NCBI RefSeq assembly: GCF_024112395.2
Contig: NZ_CP078013.2
Coordinates: 620,001 to 684,000, forward strand
Origin: Pseudomonas pergaminensis
GTDB lineage: Bacteria > Pseudomonadota > Gammaproteobacteria > Pseudomonadales > Pseudomonadaceae
Reading direction: 5' to 3'
Length of the DNA stretch: 64,000 bases
Part shown: positions 57,229 to 64,000 of the stretch, one piece after another
Numbering within the stretch: the first letter of the stretch is position 1
Layout: each line of letters opens with the position of its first letter
Notes under the pieces: model-generated
What the model saw: the letters and a program-made list of their open reading frames with translations, nothing else
The model's database searches: none
Told to the model about the DNA's origin: nothing
Program-made: the position numbers and the translations under genes

Positions 57229-58009
57229 ATGGCAAGCACAATGTACGCCTGGCGGATTTTCCCCCGGCTGCCGAGCCCGGTGTACTTCCGTTATTCGGAT
57301 TTCGCCCCGGACACCGAATGCACCCCGCACCAGCATTTATGGGGCTCGCTGGACTACTCGCCAGCGGCGTGATGCGCATGGAAGTGCGGCAACCGCTTCA
57401 TGTCACCGCCGCAATACGCCTGTGGGTGCCACCGCATACCGAACACAGCTCCTACAATGCCGAGGCAATTGTCTACCACTCGGTCGGGTGGCGCCGGAAC
57501 TCTGCGAGCAGTTGCCGCAGCAGCCTTGCACCCTGCCATCAGCGACATCCTCAAGATCCTCAGCGGACTTCGCCAGCGCGATGTGAACATGCCGCAGGAC
57601 TGAGTCCGACATCCGCCTGGCCCAGGTGCTGGTGGACCAGCTCAAGCAAGCGCCGATTCATGAGTGTTTCTTGCCCTACGCCCGTCACCCCGGCTGCTCG
57701 GCGTGCTGGAAGGCCTGCAGGCCGACCCCGGCGACAACCGCCCGCTGGCGCATTGGGCCGAACAGGTGCACGTGAGCGAGCGCACCCTGGCGCGTCAGTT
57801 TGTGCGCGAGCTGGGCATGAGCTTTGGCGAGTGGCGCCAGCGCTTGCGTTACCTGGCGGCCATCGAGGCCCTCGACAGCGAACGCAGCGTGCAACATGTG
57901 GCGTTTGAACCTGGGCTACAGCACCGCCTCGGCGTTTATCGCCATGTTCCAGCGCCAGGCCGGCTGCACCCCTGAGCAGTATCGACGGACACACATCCGC
58001 GGCCGATGA
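57229..58009 (+). pseudogene. AraC regulator (frameshifted copy)
   Basis: Matches 36865-37653. A base is missing in codon 2 (ATGGCAAGC for ATGGCCAAGC), and further losses and gains occur near 57260, 57360, 57387 and 57490-57600. The three operator copies upstream are unchanged. The last 200 bases before 57900 are nearly intact. Confidence 0.85.
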
Positions 58010-58081
58010 AGATGTAACAAGCTTTGACTACACTGCTGGGTAGGCCGTGCCCCCCGGTGCGGTAACAGGGAGAGAAACTCC

Positions 58082-58379
58082 ATGAAGATGCTGCGAATTC
58101 CGCTGTTGATGATGGGCCTGCTGCTGTGTTCCCAAGGTTTTGCCGCCACCGCCCAGCAAAACAAAATGACCACCTGCAACGCCGAAGCCACCACCAAGAC
58201 GCTCAAGGGTGACGAGCGCAAGGCCTTTATGAAGACCTGCCTGTCGGCCCCGGCAGCCAATGACGCCAAGACCCTGACACCGCAGCAGCAGAAGATGAAG
58301 GATTGCAATGCGTCGGCGAAAACCAAGGCGTTGACCGGCGATGCGCGTAAAACCTTTAAGCACCTGTCTCAAAGGCTGA
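58082..58379 (+). pseudogene. PsiF-repeat protein (frameshifted copy)
   Basis: Identical to 37725-38024 except that two bases are missing near 58359, at codons 92-93, which removes the end of the second repeat and lets the frame run on past the normal stop. Confidence 0.85.
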
Positions 58380-58583
58380 TCACTCGTTGCGAACGCCGCA
58401 GATCGAGTGGGGAGCTGGGCTTGCCCGCGATAACAGGCGCCCTGCTCTGTCTTGTACACCGCGGCGAGGCCATCGGGGCAAGCCCGGCTCCCACACTTGA
58501 TCGCATTCACAACCGATCCCTCGCTTGATTCCCTCAAGGCTGGCAGACTGCCCATCCTTTAACGCCGTTCGTTTTGAGGCTGT

Positions 58584-59595
58584 ATGCCAACGTTTCTCAA
58601 CGTCACGTGATATTGCTGGCCAGCTACATCATCATTTTTCGGCGGGTTGCTGCTGGTCCTGCCGCTCAAATTGCTGCCAGCCTGCCTGGCCGGCCTGTTG
58701 GTCTATGAACTGGTCAACATGCTCACCCCCAACTGCAGCGATTGATCGAAGGCCGGCCGCGCGCGTTTGGCTGGCGGTGGCGTTGCTCGGCACCCTGATC
58801 GTCAGCGTGCTGACCCCTGATTTTTGCCGGCGCCCATCAGCTTCCTGCTCCACGAAGCGGAAACCCCGGGGGTCCCTCGACAAATTCATGGGCGTGGTCG
58901 ACCGCGCGCGGCGGCCAGTTGCCGCCGTTCCTTGACGCCTACCTGCCCGCAGCGCCGCCGAGTTCCGCGTGGCCATTGGCGACTGGCTGAGCAAGCATTT
59001 GAGCGAGCTGCAGCTTGTGGGTAAGGATGCTGCCCACATGTTCGTCACCTTGCTGATCGGCATGGTGCTCGGTGCGATCATCGCCCTGCAGCGCGTGCCC
59101 GACCGACCAAACGCAAACCCTGGCCGCCGCGCTGTTCGACCGCCTGCACCTGCTGGTCCAGGCGTTTCGCAACATCGTCTTCGCGCAAATCAAGATCGCC
59201 GCGCTCAATACCGCGTTCACCGCCATATTCCTTGCTGTGGTGCTGCCGCTGTGCGGCATCCACCTGCCGCTGACCAAAACCCTGATCGTGCTGACCTTCC
59301 TGCTCGGCCTGCTGCCGGTGATCGGCAACCTGATGTCCAACACCCTGATCACCATCGTCGCGCTGTCGTTGTCGATCTGGGTCGCAGTGGCGGCGCTGGG
59401 TTACCTGATCGTGATCCACAAGGTCGAGTACTTCCTCAACGCGCGGATCGTAGGCGGGCAGATCAGTGCCAAGTCGTGGGAATGCTCCTGGCGATGCTGG
59501 TGTTTGAAGCCGCCTTCGGCTTGCCGGGCGTGGTGGCGGGGCCGATTTACTATGCGTACCTGAAAAGCGAGTTGAAGCTCGGCGGGATGGTTTGA
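58584..59595 (+). pseudogene. AI-2E family transporter (frameshifted copy)
   Basis: Matches 38232-39245. Indels cluster before 59120 (the first is a lost T at codon 4) and one base is lost near 59484; 59120-59480 is identical to the first copy. Confidence 0.85.
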
Positions 59596-59654
59596 CGCAA
59601 TAACTGAAGCGCTGTTGCTTCGTGGACTTAAAGGGACTTAGAGGGATCCAAGTT

Positions 59655-60228
59655 GTGAGCGACAATATCTATGCTCCACCAACGGCAGAGTTTCTGAGGC
59701 GGTAAAGCCCGCTGCCGAGTTCTATGTCATTTCCCAGAAAAAGCTGATGATTCTGAGCCTGCTCAGTTTTGGGCTGTACACCTATGTCTGGGCGTATAAA
59801 AACTGGAGCCTGTACAAGAAAGCCAACCAGGCCGATATCTTGCCGTTGCGCGCGCGTTCTTTTTTTATCTTCTTTGTGCACAAGCTTTACCGCGCTTGCC
59901 TACCGGCGGGTGGTCGAGAGCGGCCGAAAATTCGATTTCGATTTTGAGCAATGGGCACGGTGTTTGTGTGGTGACTGTGGCGCCAACGTGTTCGACGCCG
60001 TGGCTGCGCGCGTCGAGGCGTTGTTGCCTATAAAAGCCTGACGCTCCTGCGCTGCCTCTTTGTGCCTACATCCTTCAACAATCCAGGCCCTGATCAATTT
60101 TGCCGCCGGCGACCCGGAAGGTCAGACAGCAACGCTCGGTTCAATCCGTGGAACTACTTGGTGATCGTGCCCGCATTGTCATGTGGGGCCTGACATTTCT
60201 TTGGCTATGGGTGATCTATTTTCGCTAG
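59655..60228 (+). pseudogene. Membrane protein of unknown function (frameshifted copy)
   Basis: Matches 39306-39884 with losses at about 59692, 59848, 59957 and 60025 and gains elsewhere. Confidence 0.85.
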
Positions 60229-60251
60229 CCCCCCGCAAAAAGGACTGCTCC

Positions 60252-60844
60252 ATGAACAAGGAATTTAGCGTCGTACTCCTCGCCATCGCTTTTCGGCACT
60301 GGTCGGCTGTTCCGCAGCCGGTGTCGTGGCCAGTTCCGATCCACGGCAAAAGTTGCTGACGCCGACGCGTTGCGGATCAGGGCGGCCATTGCCGGCCGAG
60401 CGCTTGATTGCCGAGGCCGTGCACGGTGCACGGCGGCCGGGGATCAGTTGTGCCTGGCGGACGCTTATCGCGGGTATGGATTGTTTTCATGTCGTCGGCG
60501 TTGGCCAGCCAGAAGGACCGCTATACGACCCAGGGCTTTCGTGACACCACGGCGACCTACGAACAGCGCTACGTGAAAGCCAATGAGTACTTGGAGAAGT
60601 CCCGGGCGATCTATGCCCAGGCGGGCGTTTGAGGTGGTGACTAATCTCAATTTGAACCGAGGCTTTGCCTACGAGATGGCGGGGGATAAGTCGGCGGCTT
60701 GCCAGGCCTATGTTGATAGCCTGGCGGCAAGCCGGGAGAACGCGCGGCTCAAACCGGGCGCCGTGATCCAGGTGCCGGCCAAGTACGGGACATTTGAGCG
60801 GTACATCGGCGTGCAAAAAGGCGCGGGTGGGGTGTGGCGCTTAG
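60252..60844 (+). pseudogene. TPR-like lipoprotein (frameshifted copy)
   Basis: Matches 39908-40507. One base is lost in the signal peptide near 60288 and others near 60356, 60372, 60422 and 60622; a base is gained near 60820. Confidence 0.85.
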
Positions 60845-60904
60845 CATCTTGGGCCGAACTGAGTCTTTGTGTGAGCGGGGTAAGCCCGCTCACCACTCGA
60901 CAGA

Positions 60905-62164
60905 TCAGTTTCCGTACGCTTGCTGGCCCAATCGCCAGGCCACTGCCGATACTGCCGAAGATATTGCCTTCCACATGCCGTGCATTCGGCAAATCGCCGA
61001 GATGCTGTGGCGCAGTGCCGGGATGCCGCTTGAACCACCGGTGAAGAACACCGTGTCTACCTGTGCCGCTCACCGACGCATCGTTGAGCAACTGCGTGAC
61101 GCTGTTGCGCACGCGCTCCAGCAAGCCGTCGATGGCCGATTCAAATAGCGTCCGGCTCAGTTCCACGCTCAACCCTGGCTCAACCCGATCCAGCAGCACG
61201 TGGCGGCTGTCTTGGTGGGTCAGCTGGATCTTGGTTTCTTCCACTTCCATGGCCAGCCAGTGCCCGGCGCGCTGTTCGATCAGCTTGAACAGGCGGTCGA
61301 TGCCACCGGTGTCTTCGATGTCGTAGCGCATACTGCCCAATGCCAGCTGGGATTTTTGCGAGTACACCGAGTTGATGGTGTGCCAGGTGGCCAGGTTCAT
61401 GTGGTGGCTGGTGGGCATGTAGGCACCGCTTTTCATGCGGCTGCCGTAGCCGAACAGCGGCATCATCCCTTGCAGGCTCAACTGCTTGTCGAAGTCGGTG
61501 CCGCCGATGTGCACGCCACCGGGTGGCGAGGATGTCGCTCTGGCGGTTGTCGTTGTGGCGACGGTCCGGGGACAGGCGCACCAGGGAGAAGTCGGACGTA
61601 CCCCGCCGATGTCGACGATCAGGAACCAACTCTTCCTTTTCAATGGTGGACTCGTAGTCGAACGCCGCTGCAATCGGCTCGTACTGGAACGAGATGTCCT
61701 TGAAGCCGATCTTGCGTGCCACGTCGACGGGTGTTTTCGGCTTCCTGGTCGGCCATCGGGTCGTCATCGACGAAGAACACCGGGCGGCCCAGTACCACTT
61801 CTTCGAACTCACGCCGCGGCATTGGCTTCGGCGCGGCTCTTTGAGCTGGCCGATGAACAGCGCCAGCAGGTCGGTGAAGGCATCGCGGTGCCCAGCACGC
61901 TGGTGTCGTGCTTGATCAGCTTGGAACCCAGCAGGCTCTTGAGCGAGCGCATCAACCGGCTTCGTAGTTTTCCAGGTATTCATGCAGGGCCAGGCGGCCG
62001 TACACCGGGCGGCGCTCCTCGAAGTTGAAGAACCACCGACGGCAACGTGATCTTGTCGTCCTCCAGCGCGATGAGCGTCTCCTCGCCGGGCGGATCCAGC
62101 CGACGGTGGAGTTGGACGTGCCAAAGTCGATGCCGCAGGCACGGGCTGGGGATGGGTTTTTCAT
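60905..62164 (-). pseudogene. Hsp70 family protein, YegD-like (frameshifted copy)
   Basis: Matches 40569-41837. 61070-61520 is identical to the first copy, while several one- or two-base changes occur at both ends, including in the start-proximal part near 62030-62090. Confidence 0.85.
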
Positions 62165-62403
62165 GATCTATCGGGTTCCGGTTGAAAAACGGCCGCGCAG
62201 TGTATGCCAGTCGAAGGCGGATGCGTAGGCCGACTATCCGCTAAATCGTGCTTGAAAGTTGGGTATTTGCCCCCACATCTGCTGCATACGGCTAGTGCCG
62301 ATAACACTTTGACGCACCCCCAGGCCACAAGATTCAACAAGTGCAATGCAGCGCACGCTGTGCCCTGGGCGGTGCGATCTCGATTAAGGATGGTGAACCG
62401 CCG

Positions 62404-63338
62404 ATGGATTTCAAAGACTACTACAAGATATTGGGTGTCGAGCCGAGGCGCCGATGACAAGGAAATCAAGGCTGCCTATCGAAAACTCGCACGCAAATAT
62501 CACCCGGATGTGAGCAAGGAAAAAGACGCCGAAGCCAAAGTTCAAGGACGCGTCCGAAGCCTATGAAGCGCTTAAAAGCGCCGATAAGCGCGCCGAGTAC
62601 GACGAGCTGCGCAAATACGGCCAGCATGGCCAGCCGTTCCAGGGCCCGCCGGGCTGCAGAGCCGTGGCGGCTTCGGCGGTGGCGGTGGTGGCGAGGATTT
62701 CTCGGACTTCTTCAGCTCGATCTTCGGCTCGCGCGGCGACGCCTTTGGTGGCGGCCAGCGCCGTCCTGCCGGGCGCAAAGGCCAGGACGTCGAGATGCAG
62801 CTGTGGTGTTCCTGGAAGAGACGCTATCCACCGAGTCAAGCAGATCAGCTTCCAGGTGCCGCAGTACGACGCTTCGGGCGTCACGTCAGCAACACCACCA
62901 AGAGCCTGAACGTGAAGATCCCCGCCGGTGTGGCCGACGGCGAGCGTATCCGCCTCAAGGCGCAAGGCGCCCCCGGTATCGGCGGTGGGGCCAATGGCGA
63001 CCTGTACCTGATCATCAAGTTCGCGCCACACCCCAAGTTCGAAGTGGACGGCGAAAACCTGATCATCAACCTGCCCCTGCCCCGTGGGAGTTGGCGCTGG
63101 GTGCTGAAGTGCAGGTGCCGACGCTCACCGGCAAGATCAACCTCAAGGTGCCTGCCGGCAGCCAGAACGGCCAGCGCATGCGCGCCAAGGGCCATGGCCT
63201 GCTGAACAAGGCCGGGCAGCGCGGTTACCTGTTCGTGCAGCTCAAGGCGGTGATGCCCAAGGACAGCAGCGATGAGGTCAAGGCGCTGTGGCAGGAACTG
63301 GCTGCCAAGGCGGCGTTCAACCCGCGCGAGGGTTCTGA
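62404..63338 (+). pseudogene. CbpA co-chaperone (frameshifted copy)
   Basis: Matches 42077-43015. A base is gained near 62447 in the J domain and at 62540, and others are lost near 62656, 62803, 62838, 62877 and 63080. The sigma-32-like promoter upstream is intact. Confidence 0.85.
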
Positions 63339-63421
63339 TCGGCCCGGTGGGCTAAGCATCTACCGCGGCCAGCGGTGCCGGGCATGGTGTGCTGTCTCTC
63401 CTTTGAACCAGGAGAGTCACT

Positions 63422-64000
63422 ATGCCCGGCACACCATCGCCACTCCCGGCCACGCCAGCCAGTGCAAGTATCCACAACCCCCTGCTTGAGCAAGCCATCC
63501 CGACTGGTTGATCCAGGCCACGCCAAACGGCGCCAGGCGGTGAAAGACGCGCCCGCCAACTTGCCCGACTGGTATCACCAGGCGTCCCCGGTCCAGCGCC
63601 AGGCAGTGGACACTGCGACGTTCGCCAGCTTCTCTTCGCAAACCCAACTCGACAAGGCCATGGCCGACCTGCAGGGCCTCGACGCGTTCGCCGCGCCGTT
63701 GCTCAGCCAGGCGTTGAAAGACGCCTTGAAGGTCACCCTCGACGTCAATAAGACCTTCCTGCGCCTGAACAAGACCATCACGTATGGGATCCTGCGCGAA
63801 CGTGTCGGTACGTACCAGGTCTTGAACCTGTCGCTGTTGCAGGCCGCCATCCATAACTTCGAGGCCGCGGAGTGTGAGGCGGGGGCATTCGATGAGACCT
63901 CGGGGTTCGTGGTCGAAGGCGCCACCCGGCACCTTCGAGCCGTTGTCGACATCCCTGACGGTCCGCCAGTTTCTCAAGCTCTGTCGCGTGCTGAATATCG
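63422..64000 (+). pseudogene. Giant effector gene, 5' part (frameshifted copy, runs off the window)
   Basis: Matches the first ~580 bases of the gene at 43100-50140. One base is missing near 63500 and one near 63524, and two near 63928. The last bases match 43682, so the copy continues beyond the window. Confidence 0.85.

Larger units (their letters stand above)
57019..64000 (+). repeat. Second copy of 36656-43682, degraded by indels
   Basis: From GCCAGCGGTAAAAGCC onward the sequence follows 36656-43682 in the same direction to the end of the window. The copy is 6982 bases against 7027, with dozens of small, mostly single-base insertions and deletions, mostly in or near short runs. Long stretches such as 59120-59480 and 61070-61520 are identical to the first copy. 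Every gene in it is frameshifted or partial. It is most easily explained as unpolished or misassembled sequence, or the second unit of a tandem duplication. Confidence 0.95.

Noticed and set aside
57019..64000. A second independent set of AraC, PsiF, AI-2E, lipoprotein, Hsp70, CbpA and effector genes
   Set aside because: Sequence is the same as the first copy except for many small, mostly single-base indels; not evidence for real paralogues.

Overview
The window is a chromosomal segment of a Pseudomonas of the fluorescens group. The evidence is high-GC coding sequence, an azurin with an ANR-type box, the braCDEFG, amaB-amaA, urtCDE-ureDABC and ureEFG loci in orders I know from pseudomonads, and about fifteen intergenic REP-like inverted doublets of the kind abundant in P. 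fluorescens. I see no phage, integrase, IS transposase, rRNA, tRNA or CRISPR array. Functions are assigned by recognising families and motifs; no database search was run.

Layout. 1-3.3 kb: 3' end of ygiQ, then a candidate membrane-active effector gene overlapping two tandem paralogous membrane-protein genes. 3.4-10.3 kb: a transglutaminase / ATP-grasp-alpha-E / transglutaminase operon. 10.3-17.7 kb: small proteins, azurin, NAD salvage (pncB-nadE), and lysine/pipecolate catabolism (LysR gene, amaB, amaA). 18-23.2 kb: branched-chain amino acid ABC transporter braCDEFG with a near-perfect sigma-54 promoter. 23.4-24.0 kb: a long non-coding stretch with DnaA-box-like sites. 24-29.7 kb: SDR, CDF transporter, AGE-family isomerase and urease accessory genes ureEFGJ, which have a recognisable NtrC/sigma-54 control region. 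30-43 kb: cell-wall peptidase, DesT-like repressor, a repeat-rich secreted protein, AsmA-like protein, ferritin-like protein, lipase, EamA/AraC pair, PsiF, AI-2E-type transporter, two unknown envelope proteins, and an Hsp70/CbpA pair with a sigma-32-like promoter. 43.1-50.1 kb: a 2346-residue giant protein. 50.2-57.0 kb: ureDABC, two acetyltransferases and urtCDE.

The most notable gene is the giant protein at 43100-50140. It reads as a DUF6543 (dermonecrotic-toxin-like) N-terminus, two leucine-rich-repeat blocks, an IpaH/SspH-like NEL E3 ubiquitin ligase domain with a Cys-x-Asp motif, and a C-terminal SET-like lysine methyltransferase domain. Its ribosome binding site and start codon lie inside a strong inverted repeat.

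The last 7 kb (57019-64000) must not be read as new genes. It repeats 36656-43682 in the same orientation, joins it to a truncated urtC, and differs by dozens of small, mostly single-base indels while long stretches are identical. This is what an unpolished or misassembled second copy looks like, or the poorly sequenced second unit of a 20.4-kb tandem duplication. The genes there are listed as disrupted copies. Similar indels break urtC, and one indel appears near the end of an acetyltransferase gene in the ure operon.

The nitrogen theme is strong: amino acid import, urea import, urease, pipecolate/lysine breakdown, and two sigma-54 promoters, one with an upstream NtrC-like site.
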